This document shows positions 27,352 through 36,259 of a DNA stretch of 64,000 nt, in pieces. A program made the translations under genes and the position numbers. Every line of letters starts with the position of its first letter. The stretch's first letter is position 1. The notes below the pieces were generated by a model. The model was not told the origin of the DNA. It worked only from the letters and a program-made list of their open reading frames with translations, and searched no databases. This stretch comes from Oenococcus sicerae (GTDB lineage: Bacteria; Bacillota; Bacilli; Lactobacillales; Lactobacillaceae), in the NCBI RefSeq assembly GCF_004102045.2, contig NZ_CP029684.2, positions 744,001 through 808,000 on the forward strand, given 5' to 3'.

Positions 27352-28278
27352 ATCAAAAAACAAGGGAAGAAAATCGTTGTCCTCGGATCTTTAAATGTTG
27401 ATACGATTCAGCATTTGGATAAATTACCTAAGCAAGGGGAAACAATTCACATTCAAGATTTAACCAGCGCACCTGGCGGCAAGGGTGCTAATCAGGCTGT
27501 GGCTGCAGCTCGACAAGGTGCACAAGTAAGTTTTATCGGTGCAGTTGGCGATGATGCTAATGGTCGGTTTATGACACAGACCTTAGTTGACAATGGCATT
27601 GACGTATCGCATATCGTGACTAAAAATGTCCCGACTGGTGCCGCTTATATCATGCTGGAGGCTGATGGCAATAACACGATTTTAGTTTATGGTGGTGCCA
27701 ATATGCAGGTCAGTTCCGAAGATGTTTTGGCAGCTTCAGAACTAATTGCCAGGGCCGACTTGATTATTGCTCAATTTGAAACACCTATTGATGCGACAAT
27801 GACAGCATTTGAAATTGCTAAGCAACATCATGTGATGACTATTTTAAATCCAGCACCGGCACAAAAAATTGGACCTGAATTATTAGCTCTGTCTGATTTT
27901 GTGACGCCTAATGAGACCGAAGCAGCAGCACTAATCGGTCGCAGTGTTGAATTTAATCAAGCGTCTTTGAATCAGGCTGCTGCAGCTTTTGAAAAACTTG
28001 GTGTGAAAAATACATTGATCACACTAGGGGAACATGGCTCGTTTTATAAACTTGCTGATCAATCAGGTATGATTCCAAGCTTCAAAGTTAAAGCGATTGA
28101 TACGACAGCTGCCGGGGACACTTATATCGGCTCATTTGCTGCCAATCTGAATGGCGATTTTAGTAATTTAGTCCAGGCATTGACTTGGGCCAGCCGCAGT
28201 TCATCATTAGCGGTTCAAAAGGCCGGCGCATTGCCTTCGATTCCTAATTTTGAGGAAGTTCAGGCGGCGATGCAATGA
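27352..28278 (+). CDS. rbsK: Ribokinase with a non-standard start codon
   Basis: A PfkB-family kinase phosphorylating ribose to ribose-5-phosphate. It shows GSLNVDT at the N-terminus, [33 protein letters not shown] and the anion-hole motif [13 protein letters not shown]. The first usual start codon is TTG 27415, which would remove the first beta-strand and GSLNVD substrate site. The frame stays open upstream and encodes [18 protein letters not shown] strong GGGAGGG (27341-27347) sits five bases before ATC 27352, so ATC (or ATT 27349) is the likely start, or a lost ATG. The end overlaps rbsD by four bases. Confidence 0.87.
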   Translation: MKKQGKKIVVLGSLNVDTIQHLDKLPKQGETIHIQDLTSAPGGKGANQAVAAARQGAQVSFIGAVGDDANGRFMTQTLVDNGIDVSHIVTKNVPTGAAYIMLEADGNNTILVYGGANMQVSSEDVLAASELIARADLIIAQFETPIDATMTAFEIAKQHHVMTILNPAPAQKIGPELLALSDFVTPNETEAAALIGRSVEFNQASLNQAAAAFEKLGVKNTLITLGEHGSFYKLADQSGMIPSFKVKAIDTTAAGDTYIGSFAANLNGDFSNLVQALTWASRSSSLAVQKAGALPSIPNFEEVQAAMQ

Positions 28279-28673
28279 AAAAAGGTATCTTATTAAACTC
28301 GCAAATATCAGCCGTGATTGCAGATATGGGGCATTTCGATACTTTGGGGATCGGTGATGCTGGGATGCCAGTTCCCAATACAACAAAAAAAATAGATTTA
28401 GCCGTTACGAAAAACTTGCCGAGATTTAATGATGTTGTCGAAACTGTTTTGCAAGAATTGCAAGTCCAACGAGCTTTCATCGCTAGTGAAATGAAGACAG
28501 CAAATCCTGAGGGATTAAAAAAATTACTAGCTACACTGGGCAGCCAGGTCACTATCATTTATATTCCTCATGAGCAAATGAAGGCTGATTTGCATCAAGC
28601 CCGAGCTTTTGTTCGAACTGGTGAGGAACATCCATATGCCAACGTGATTTTGGAATCGGGAGTTGTCTTCTAG
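28275..28673 (+). CDS. rbsD: D-ribose pyranase
   Basis: A 132-residue enzyme interconverting the pyranose and furanose forms of ribose so that RbsK can act. It has [32 protein letters not shown] with the conserved His and Asp, and the C-terminal [19 protein letters not shown]. Its ATG overlaps the rbsK TGA. Confidence 0.96.
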   Translation: MKKGILLNSQISAVIADMGHFDTLGIGDAGMPVPNTTKKIDLAVTKNLPRFNDVVETVLQELQVQRAFIASEMKTANPEGLKKLLATLGSQVTIIYIPHEQMKADLHQARAFVRTGEEHPYANVILESGVVF

Positions 28674-28685
28674 AAAAGAGGAAAT

Positions 28686-30164
28686 ATGAAAATTGAGCTT
28701 AAAAATATTTGGAAGGCTTTTGGCCAGAACTCAGTTTTAAAAGGTGTTAATTTAACAGTCCGACCCGGAGAAGTTCATGCGCTGGTCGGAGAAAATGGCG
28801 CTGGCAAATCTACTTTAATGAACATACTGACGGGCCTATTAAAGGCAGAGAAGGGTGAAATTTTAGTCAATGATAAGGCGACCCTTTATTCAGATGCGAT
28901 GGCTGCCGAACAAGCTGGAATTTCTTTTATTCATCAAGAAATGAATAATTATGGTCAAATGACTGTGTTGCAAAATATGTTTATCAATCGTGAGATCAAA
29001 GGAAAATTTGGTTTACTTGATGAAAACGAAATGGCAAAAATTGCCAAAAGATATCTAGATGAAATGGGTTCAGATGCTGAGCTCGGAGTTGATATCGGCG
29101 ATTTGTCGGTTGGTAAACAGCAAGTTATTGAAATTGCCAAATCTCTTATGACGGATGCAAAAGTGATTATCATGGATGAACCGACAGCCGCTTTGACTCA
29201 ATCAGAAATCAGTGCTTTGTTTGACAATATCCGTAGACTAAAAGCCAAAGGTGTCTCTTTTATCTATATTTCACATCGTATGGAAGAAATTTTTCAAATT
29301 GCTGATGCAGTCACAGTCATGCGTGACGGTGTGACAGTCTCTGCTTATCAAACAGCTGCAACAAATGTTGGACAATTAGTTAAGGATATGGTTGGTCGTG
29401 ATATTGGTGATTTTTATCCATCACGCCATCCAAAATTCGGTCCAGTAGCCTTAAAGGTGGCACATGCTCACGGTGGACACTTCTCTGATGTGAGTTTCGA
29501 AGTTCGAGAAGGTGAGATTTTAGGTTTTTCCGGCTTAATGGGTGCCGGTCGAACCGAAACGATGCGCGCGATTTTCGGAGTTGACAAGCTTGAGTCTGGC
29601 GATGTTTATGTGCATGGCAAGAAAATTAGAATAACAAGTCCAGCCGAGGCGATCAAAAATAACATTGGTTTTGTTACAGAGGATCGTAAAGACGAAGGTC
29701 TAATTTTGGATTTTGATCTCAAAGAAAATATTTTGCTGCCGACTGTGGATGGTTTTAATAAAAAAGGTTTGATTGACGAAACTGCTATCGATGAATTTTC
29801 GCAAGCATTGATAAAACGTTTAACGGTTAAGTCAATGAGCGAGCATGATCTAGCTTCAAGTTTGTCAGGCGGAAATCAACAAAAATTGGTCTTAGCTAAA
29901 TGGGTTGGTGCGGGCAGTAACGTCTTGATTTTAGATGAACCGACTCGTGGAGTCGACGTCGGTGCTAAAAGAGAAATTTACGATTTAATGAATGAACTGA
30001 CCGATCGAGACGTCGCTATCATTATGATTTCATCGGATCTGCCTGAAGTGATTGCAATGTCAGATCGAATTGCAGTGATGTATGAAGGCCGTTTAACTGG
30101 TGAAATTAATGGTAAAACTGCGACGCAAGAACAAGTAATGGCACTTGCTACTGGAGGGAAATAA
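28686..30164 (+). CDS. rbsA: Ribose ABC transporter, dual ATPase
   Basis: A 492-residue tandem ATPase. Domain 1 has Walker A GENGAGKST, signature LSVGKQQ and Walker B IIMDEPTAAL. Domain 2 has the degenerate Walker A GLMGAGRTE expected for sugar importers, then LSGGNQQK and LILDEPTRGVDVG. The ribosome site is AGAGG. It energises ribose uptake with RbsC and RbsB. Confidence 0.95.
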   Translation: MKIELKNIWKAFGQNSVLKGVNLTVRPGEVHALVGENGAGKSTLMNILTGLLKAEKGEILVNDKATLYSDAMAAEQAGISFIHQEMNNYGQMTVLQNMFINREIKGKFGLLDENEMAKIAKRYLDEMGSDAELGVDIGDLSVGKQQVIEIAKSLMTDAKVIIMDEPTAALTQSEISALFDNIRRLKAKGVSFIYISHRMEEIFQIADAVTVMRDGVTVSAYQTAATNVGQLVKDMVGRDIGDFYPSRHPKFGPVALKVAHAHGGHFSDVSFEVREGEILGFSGLMGAGRTETMRAIFGVDKLESGDVYVHGKKIRITSPAEAIKNNIGFVTEDRKDEGLILDFDLKENILLPTVDGFNKKGLIDETAIDEFSQALIKRLTVKSMSEHDLASSLSGGNQQKLVLAKWVGAGSNVLILDEPTRGVDVGAKREIYDLMNELTDRDVAIIMISSDLPEVIAMSDRIAVMYEGRLTGEINGKTATQEQVMALATGGK

Positions 30165-30166
30165 AA

Positions 30167-31126
30167 ATGGAAACGACATCAAAAACTTCTGTTAAGTCTT
30201 TCATATCAAAATTAGGGCCTTGGGGTGCTTTGATCGTGTTGGTTTTGATCGTAACGATCTTGAACCCAGGTTTTTTGAACATTAACAATATTTTTAATCT
30301 GCTACGCCAAGTCTCGATTAATGCAATTATTGCCTTTGCAATGACTTTCGTCATTTTGACTGGTGGCATTGATTTATCAGTTGGATCAATTCTAGCTTTT
30401 TCGACTGCAATTACTGCACAGCTGATCGTAGGCGGCGTACCAACCATTATTGCTGTGATAGCTGGCATCTTATTAGGCGGTGTTTCTGGTGCTATTAACG
30501 GTTTAATCATTACGAAGGGTGGAGCGGCACCCTTCATTGTGACTTTAGCGACAATGACCATTTTCCGCGGTGCAACTTATGTGTTCACGAATGGATCGCC
30601 TATTACCGGCGCTAAAATCACAAATAATTATTCTTTTCAGGTTCTTGGCCGCGGATATGTTCTAGGCATTCCGGTTCCAGTCTTGATCATGTTTGCTGCC
30701 TTTGTTGTTTTGTATATACTGCTTCATCGTATGAGCTTTGGTCGTAAAACATATGCCATTGGCGGTAATGCGAAAGCAGCTTTTGTTTCAGGGATTAAGA
30801 CTGACAAGGTTTTAATTTGGATTTATACAATTTCTGGCGCTGCCGCTGCTTTGGCAGGAATGATCCTAACTTCGCGTTTATCATCTGCTCAGCCGGATGC
30901 CGGCACCGGATATGAGATGGATGCGATCGCTTCAGTTGTTTTAGGCGGCACTAGCCTAGCTGGTGGTAAAGGCCGAATCGTTGGTACCTTTGTTGGTGCT
31001 TTGATCATTGGTGTTTTAAACAACGGCATGAATTTACTTGGTATTTCAAGTTTTTATCAGCAAATTGTTAAAGGCATTGTCATCTTAATTGCTGTTTTGC
31101 TTGACCGCAAGAAGACCAAGGCTTAA
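30167..31126 (+). CDS. rbsC: Ribose ABC transporter permease
   Basis: A 319-residue permease with about ten helices. Family motifs are ILTGGIDLSVGSILAFS, TKGGAAPFIVTLATMTIFRG and AIASVVLGGTSLAGGKGRIVGTFVGALIIGVLNNGMNL. The GGAGGG ribosome site lies inside the end of rbsA. Confidence 0.95.
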   Translation: METTSKTSVKSFISKLGPWGALIVLVLIVTILNPGFLNINNIFNLLRQVSINAIIAFAMTFVILTGGIDLSVGSILAFSTAITAQLIVGGVPTIIAVIAGILLGGVSGAINGLIITKGGAAPFIVTLATMTIFRGATYVFTNGSPITGAKITNNYSFQVLGRGYVLGIPVPVLIMFAAFVVLYILLHRMSFGRKTYAIGGNAKAAFVSGIKTDKVLIWIYTISGAAAALAGMILTSRLSSAQPDAGTGYEMDAIASVVLGGTSLAGGKGRIVGTFVGALIIGVLNNGMNLLGISSFYQQIVKGIVILIAVLLDRKKTKA

Positions 31127-31137
31127 AAGGGGGAATT

Positions 31138-32106
31138 ATGTTAAAGAAAAAAAGTTCAATTATTTCACTTGGATTAGTTATTGTCATCTTGCTGTCTTTA
31201 TTTATATCTGGTAAACCCTTGCTGACCTTGCGCAATCCATGGGTAGCGGCCGATCAAAATAAAAAAATCAATGCAAAAGATATAAAAATCGGTGTTTCAC
31301 TTTCAACGATGAATAATCCCTTCTTTATCTCGGTTGCTGATGGCATCAAGGTTGAAGCCAAAAATCAAGGTGTTAAAGGATTAATTATTGATGATGGTAA
31401 AAATGACACTTCTAAACAATCGAACGATATCGAAGATTTGATTCAACAACAAGTAGATGTTTTAATTATTAATCCAGTTGATTCTGATGCTGTAACGCCT
31501 GAGGTGAAAGAGGCTAATCAGGCAGGAATTCCTGTGATCACGATCGATCGTTCTTCTACTGGCGGCAAAGTCTTGTCGCTTGTGTCATCTGACTCGGTAC
31601 TAGCTGGGAAAATGGCAGCTGATTTTATGTTTAAAGCAGTTGGACAAAACGCAAAAGTTGCTGAATTGCAGGGGACGCCTGGTGCTTCGGCTGCCCGTGA
31701 TCGCGGTAAAGGTTTCGAAGAAGCTTCTAAAGGGAAACTGAATATCGTGGCTAAGCAGACCGCCAATTTTGACCGTTCTCAAGGATTATCAGTGGCGGAA
31801 AACATTATTCAAGGACATACTGATTTGAAGGGCATATTTGCTCAGAATGATGAAATGGCTTTGGGGACTGCACAAGCTGTCAATGGCAATAATATTGTGA
31901 TTATTGGTATTGATGGTGAGGCTGATGGCTTGGCTGCTGTAAAATCCGGTAAAATGAGTGCTACCGTGGCTCAGCACCCTGAGGAAATGGGGAAACTGGC
32001 GGTTCAAACCGTCATTAAACACTTCAAAGGCAAAAAAGTGGCAAAGTGGACTAAGTCGCCAGTTGCGTTAGTGGTGAATGATAAATATAAGAATTTAATT
32101 AAGTAG
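31138..32106 (+). CDS. rbsB: Ribose ABC transporter substrate-binding protein, no lipobox
   Basis: A 322-residue periplasmic-binding protein. It has IGVSLSTMNNPFFISVADGIK, IINPVDSDAVTPEVKEANQAGIPVITIDR, GTPGASAARDRGKGFEEA and AQNDEMALGTAQAV. The N-terminus (KKK then about 20 hydrophobic residues) contains no Cys and no clear cleavage site. It may therefore stay anchored by an uncleaved helix instead of being a lipoprotein, which is unusual for a Gram-positive binding protein. A strong AAGGGGG ribosome site is present. Confidence 0.94.
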   Translation: MLKKKSSIISLGLVIVILLSLFISGKPLLTLRNPWVAADQNKKINAKDIKIGVSLSTMNNPFFISVADGIKVEAKNQGVKGLIIDDGKNDTSKQSNDIEDLIQQQVDVLIINPVDSDAVTPEVKEANQAGIPVITIDRSSTGGKVLSLVSSDSVLAGKMAADFMFKAVGQNAKVAELQGTPGASAARDRGKGFEEASKGKLNIVAKQTANFDRSQGLSVAENIIQGHTDLKGIFAQNDEMALGTAQAVNGNNIVIIGIDGEADGLAAVKSGKMSATVAQHPEEMGKLAVQTVIKHFKGKKVAKWTKSPVALVVNDKYKNLIK

Positions 32107-32122
32107 TAATTTATATTTGATT

Positions 32123-32145
32123 GAAAACGGCACAGGCCGTTTTTC
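32123..32145 (+). terminator. Terminator of the rbs operon
   Basis: GAAAACGGC and GCCGTTTTTC form the stem around a four-base loop, running into T-rich sequence. Confidence 0.85.
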
Positions 32146-32147
32146 TT

Positions 32148-32153
32148 TATAAT
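32148..32153 (+). promoter_or_regulatory. -10 of the nucleoside hydrolase gene (leaderless)
   Basis: TATAAT starts two bases after the rbs terminator and ends eight bases before ATG 32162. No Shine-Dalgarno sequence lies between. Confidence 0.45.
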
Positions 32154-32161
32154 TAATTGTT

Positions 32162-33070
32162 ATGAATGTAATTATTGATACGGATCCAGGAATCGATGAT
32201 GCAGTTGCGTTATCTGTGATTTTAAATAACGATTGTTTTAATGTACAACTGATCACGACCGTTGCTGGTAATGTGACAGTTGAAAAGACCACGAAAAACG
32301 CACTGAAAATTGCTGATTTTTTTCATGCCACAGTGCCAATCGCAGCGGGTGCTAGTCGGCCCTTAATCAAGACCTTTGAAGATGCCGCACGTATTCATGG
32401 CGAGTCAGGAATGGCAGGATATGAGTTCGCCGAACCGACACGCCAGCCGTCAGTGCAAACGGCCGTTGAAGCATGGCACGAACTTTTGACTCAATCTTCT
32501 GAGAAAATTACTTTGATTTTGACTGGGTCTTATACAAACTTCGCTTTGTGGTATCGCGAATATCCTAAAGATGCTGCTAAGATTGACAAAGTGATTGCGA
32601 TGGGGGGAACTTTATCGTCAGGCAATATGACCAGTGCTGCTGAATTTAACGTTTTCACAGATCCTGATGCGGCCAAGATCTTGTTAGCTTCAGAACTTCC
32701 GATCACAATGATTGGATTGGATGTCACGTTAAAAGCTTTAGTAAATCAAAAATGGCTTGATGATATTTCGGCTTTGAATCAGTCCGGCAGCATGATCGCC
32801 AGCTTGATTTCCCATTATAATGATCGGCACGTCGATGGCTGGCCCCTGCATGATGTCAATACAATCGGATATCTGTGCCATCCGGATTTTTATCAAGCGA
32901 AAAGATTATGGGTCGATGTTATCACTGATGGGCCGGCAATTGGCGAAACAGTTGCTGATATTCGCGCGGCCTATCATCAAGGACAGACTAATGTGACTGT
33001 TGTGACAGATATCAATCAGCCGGCTTTTGCACAATGGCTGAAGACAGAAATTTCTTTGATGTTAAGATAA
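32162..33070 (+). CDS. Inosine/uridine-preferring nucleoside hydrolase
   Basis: A 302-residue calcium-dependent hydrolase splitting ribonucleosides into base and ribose. The N-terminal DTDPGIDDAVAL supplies the metal-binding Asp cluster. VIAMGGTLSSGNMTSAAEFNVFTDPDAA and the late HDVNTIGYL complete the family pattern (RihA/B/C, IunH). The ribose released can enter RbsK directly, which fits its position after the rbs operon. It has its own promoter and no ribosome site. Confidence 0.9.
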   Translation: MNVIIDTDPGIDDAVALSVILNNDCFNVQLITTVAGNVTVEKTTKNALKIADFFHATVPIAAGASRPLIKTFEDAARIHGESGMAGYEFAEPTRQPSVQTAVEAWHELLTQSSEKITLILTGSYTNFALWYREYPKDAAKIDKVIAMGGTLSSGNMTSAAEFNVFTDPDAAKILLASELPITMIGLDVTLKALVNQKWLDDISALNQSGSMIASLISHYNDRHVDGWPLHDVNTIGYLCHPDFYQAKRLWVDVITDGPAIGETVADIRAAYHQGQTNVTVVTDINQPAFAQWLKTEISLMLR

Positions 33071-33072
33071 GT

Positions 33073-33117
33073 ATGGATATGGGGGTGCTGAACATGAAAG
33101 TACGTTTTAAAAACTAA
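33073..33117 (+). CDS. Possible leader peptide ORF upstream of hflX
   Basis: A 14-codon frame (MDMGVLNMKVRFKN) ends 21 bases before the hflX start. Its internal ATG 33094 has GGGGGTG six bases before it, so a seven-residue peptide MKVRFKN is also possible. It could be a translated leader controlling hflX, or chance. Confidence 0.3.
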   Translation: MDMGVLNMKVRFKN

Positions 33118-33138
33118 TTAATTTTTTAGGAGGAACTT

Positions 33139-34449
33139 TTGACAGCTCAACTATTTGATACTAAAAAAGAACAACAAAAAGTTATTTTAACTGCAATCGA
33201 AAACCAGCAGAATTCAAGTAACTTCGCTTATACAATTGAAGAATTCAAAAACTTAGCGGCAGCTAATGACTTGCAAGTAGTCGATGTTTTGACACAAAAA
33301 TCTGATCATCCTAGTGCTGGCACTTATTTTGGCAAGGGCAAAGTCACTGAGCTAAAAGAACTGGTTCAGGCCCGAGAGGCACAATTGGTTATTTCGAACG
33401 ATGATTTAACAGCGACACAAATCAGGAACTTAGAAAGACTGATTGGCAATGGCGTGCATGTTGTTGACCGCACGGCCTTGATCCTTGATATTTTTGCCGG
33501 CCGAGCTAAGACTAAAATCGCGAAATTACAAGTTCGTTTGGCGCAAAAACAGTATCAGCTGCCACGACTGCATACTTCTTTAGCTAACGAACTTGACCAA
33601 CAAGGCGGTGCCGGCGGCGGCTCTTTTACAAGCCGTGGCTCTGGTGAAACGAAGTTGGAATTAAATCGTCGGACGATCGAAGAACAAATTATTCAAATTA
33701 AAACGGAATTAAAAACCTTGCTGGCAGCTTCTTCAACACAACGCAAACAGCGAGATCATTCTGGATTGAAGACAGTTGCTTTAGTTGGCTATACGAATGC
33801 AGGAAAGTCGTCTTGGATGAATCGTATCATTGGAAAATTTGCTGAAAATACCGGCGATTCTGATGAAAAAAAAGTATTTGAGAAGGACATGCTGTTTGCA
33901 ACTTTGGATGCAACTGTTCGTGCAATTCGCTTGCCAAATAAACGACGTTTTCTCTTATCGGACACAGTTGGATTCGTTTCTAATCTGCCGCATAATTTAG
34001 TTGCAAGTTTTCAGTCCACCTTAGACGAAGCAGCACATGCTGATTTATTAATTCAAGTTGTTGATGTTTCTGATGAGCATTATCACGAAATGATTGCCAC
34101 GACCAAGAGCACTTTAAAAGAAATTTCGGCTGACCAAATTCCGATGATCACGATTTTCAATAAAGCTGATAAAGCTGGAATGACTTACCCAGAACGAAAT
34201 GGTGAAGACCTGATCGCCAGTGCCTTAGATGATAAGTCTCTGGATGCCTTGATCAGCTTATTAGACAAGCATTTGTTTGCTGACTTAAAAACAGTTGATA
34301 TGCTGATTCCGTTTGATCAAGGTGCTATCCTAAATCGAATCATTCAAGAAAATCAGATTTTAAAACAAGATTATGAAGATCAGGGTACTCAAATTACAGT
34401 TGAATTGCCGGAAACTCAGATTCATGAATATCAGCGGTTCATTCATTGA
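33139..34449 (+). CDS. hflX: Ribosome-associated GTPase HflX
   Basis: A 436-residue GTPase that binds the large ribosomal subunit and can split stalled ribosomes. The N-terminal HflX domain has HPSAGTYFGKGKVTEL, and the linker has the Gly-rich QQGGAGGGSFTSRGSGETKLE. The G domain shows VALVGYTNAGKSSW (G1), FATLDATVR (G2), LLSDTVGFVSNLPHNLV (G3) and TIFNKAD (G4). The TTG start has a perfect AGGAGG seven bases before it. It overlaps nnrE by one base. Confidence 0.94.
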   Translation: MTAQLFDTKKEQQKVILTAIENQQNSSNFAYTIEEFKNLAAANDLQVVDVLTQKSDHPSAGTYFGKGKVTELKELVQAREAQLVISNDDLTATQIRNLERLIGNGVHVVDRTALILDIFAGRAKTKIAKLQVRLAQKQYQLPRLHTSLANELDQQGGAGGGSFTSRGSGETKLELNRRTIEEQIIQIKTELKTLLAASSTQRKQRDHSGLKTVALVGYTNAGKSSWMNRIIGKFAENTGDSDEKKVFEKDMLFATLDATVRAIRLPNKRRFLLSDTVGFVSNLPHNLVASFQSTLDEAAHADLLIQVVDVSDEHYHEMIATTKSTLKEISADQIPMITIFNKADKAGMTYPERNGEDLIASALDDKSLDALISLLDKHLFADLKTVDMLIPFDQGAILNRIIQENQILKQDYEDQGTQITVELPETQIHEYQRFIH

Positions 34450-35114
34450 TGGGTCGTGAGACAATGACATATATTTCAGCCGAACAATCACGTCTTTTTG
34501 ATGATTTTGCCATTAATAAAATGGGTATTTCTTCGGTTGTGTTAATGGAACGCGCGGCATTGGCAGTCTATCGAAGACTATTGGAGAGTCCTAATTTTAG
34601 TTTAAAAAAAGTCTTAGTTATCGCTGGAACTGGCAACAATGGCGGCGATGGTGCAGCTGTGGCACGGTTGCTTCATCTAAGAGGCATTTCAGCCACGATT
34701 TGGTTGCTAGGCGACCGCCAAAAAGCATCGATTGAGATGCAGAGGCAATTAACGATTGCTGAAAACTATGGTCTTTCAGTCGTATCCAGCGTTGATGATC
34801 TTAAAAATTATTCAACGATCGTGGATGCAATTTTTGGTGTTGGCCTGTCTCGTGATATTAAGGGCAAATTTGCTCAAGTAGTTGAGCAGATCAACCAAAG
34901 TGCGATCCCAGTCATGGCAGTTGATATACCGACTGGTATTCATGCAGATAACGGCCAAGTGATGGCGATTGCTGTAAAAGCCACAGAAACAGTGACCATG
35001 TCTTATAACAAATTAGGTTTAGCTGAGAAAACAGGCCAAGCATTTGCTGGTCTTGTCACAATTTCCGATATTGGTGTTTATGACCCTAACAGCTTAAAGC
35101 GCTATCTTGATTAA
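34449..35114 (+). CDS. nnrE: NAD(P)H-hydrate epimerase (YjeF N-domain)
   Basis: Repairs damaged nicotinamide nucleotides by epimerising NAD(P)HX. The protein is 221 residues and holds only the epimerase half of the YjeF fusion. It has SAEQSRLFDDFAINKMGIS, VLMERAALAVY, VIAGTGNNGGDGAAVARLL, VDAIFGVGLSRDI and VDIPTGIHADNG. The start ATG overlaps the hflX stop (TGATG); ATG 34464 is an alternative. No dehydratase partner is in the window. Confidence 0.9.
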   Translation: MGRETMTYISAEQSRLFDDFAINKMGISSVVLMERAALAVYRRLLESPNFSLKKVLVIAGTGNNGGDGAAVARLLHLRGISATIWLLGDRQKASIEMQRQLTIAENYGLSVVSSVDDLKNYSTIVDAIFGVGLSRDIKGKFAQVVEQINQSAIPVMAVDIPTGIHADNGQVMAIAVKATETVTMSYNKLGLAEKTGQAFAGLVTISDIGVYDPNSLKRYLD

Positions 35115-35242
35115 TTTTCCAAAAAGTAGTGTGGCAATGTTGGCTGTCGCATTTAAATTAATGCAGCATTCTCACAAATAGGATAAGTTTAGGCTTATAG
35201 TTGGAAGGGTTTTCAAAATAAAACGAAGGCGAGAATATTAGT

Positions 35243-36259
35243 ATGTACGAAGCATCTAATGCACGATATGACGGAATGCTTTACAAGCGAGTGGGGAATA
35301 GCGGCCTAAAATTGTCGGCACTTGCTTTGGGATTCTGGCACAATTTTGGTAGTGTCGATCCCTTTGAGAAACAAAAGGCCATTGTTCACGAAGCTTTTGA
35401 TTTAGGGATCACTTATTTTGATCTAGCAAATAATTATGGTCCGACTCCCGGCAGTGCTGAAGAAAACTTTGGCCGTATTCTGGCCGAAGATTTTAAATCT
35501 TATCGAGATGAAATGATTATTGCTAGTAAAGCCGGCTATCAGATGTGGCCTGGTCCTTATGGCGAATGGGGATCACGCAAAAGTATTATCGCTAGTGCTG
35601 ATCAGAGTTTAAAGCGACTGGGCTTGGATTATGTTGACATTTTTTATTCCCATCGTCCAGACCCGGCAACACCATTAGAAGAAACTGCCTTAGCATTAGA
35701 CCAGCTTGTTAGAAATGGCAAAGCTTTATATATTGGTATTTCAAACTATAGCGGTCAGCAAACGCAAAGCATGATTAAATTATTTCGTGATTTGAAAACG
35801 CCTTTTGTCATCCACCAGCCTAGATATAACATGTTCAATCGAGAGGCAGAGACGGATTTATTCCCGATTCTGCACACGGAACATCAAGCCGCTGCGGTAT
35901 TCAGCCCGTTATCGCAAGGCCTTTTAACGAACAAATATTTAAATGGTATTCCAGAAGATTCCCGAGCGAACCGCACATCCAGCCATTTTCTCGAAAGCAA
36001 GCAAGTTGAAGAAACGATCCAAACGGTTCGTCAACTGAACGAAATTGCCGTCAGCCGGGATCAAAGTTTGGCACAAATGGCACTAGCTTGGAATTTAAGA
36101 GTGCCAGAAGTTGCCAGTGTTTTGATTGGTGCTAGCCGTCCAGAACAGCTGGTGGATAATGTCAAAGCTTTGGATCATCTTGCTTTTTCCGATGATGAAC
36201 TGAAACAAATTGACCAGATATTGCTGAGACAGCCTAGGATAGATTGGTCAAACAATTAA
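35243..36259 (+). CDS. Aldo/keto reductase (YghZ/Kv-beta type)
   Basis: A 338-residue NADPH-dependent TIM-barrel reductase. The catalytic Asp/Tyr region is TYFDLANNYGPTPGSAEENFG, the Lys is in IASKAGYQMWPGPYG and the His in IFYSHRPDP. This resembles YghZ-type L-glyceraldehyde-3-phosphate or methylglyoxal reductases. The cofactor region is VLIGASRPEQLVDNV. A 128-base gap with the hairpin GCATT-N6-AATGC precedes it. Its last four bases overlap the end of the converging adenine deaminase gene. Confidence 0.88.
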   Translation: MYEASNARYDGMLYKRVGNSGLKLSALALGFWHNFGSVDPFEKQKAIVHEAFDLGITYFDLANNYGPTPGSAEENFGRILAEDFKSYRDEMIIASKAGYQMWPGPYGEWGSRKSIIASADQSLKRLGLDYVDIFYSHRPDPATPLEETALALDQLVRNGKALYIGISNYSGQQTQSMIKLFRDLKTPFVIHQPRYNMFNREAETDLFPILHTEHQAAAVFSPLSQGLLTNKYLNGIPEDSRANRTSSHFLESKQVEETIQTVRQLNEIAVSRDQSLAQMALAWNLRVPEVASVLIGASRPEQLVDNVKALDHLAFSDDELKQIDQILLRQPRIDWSNN

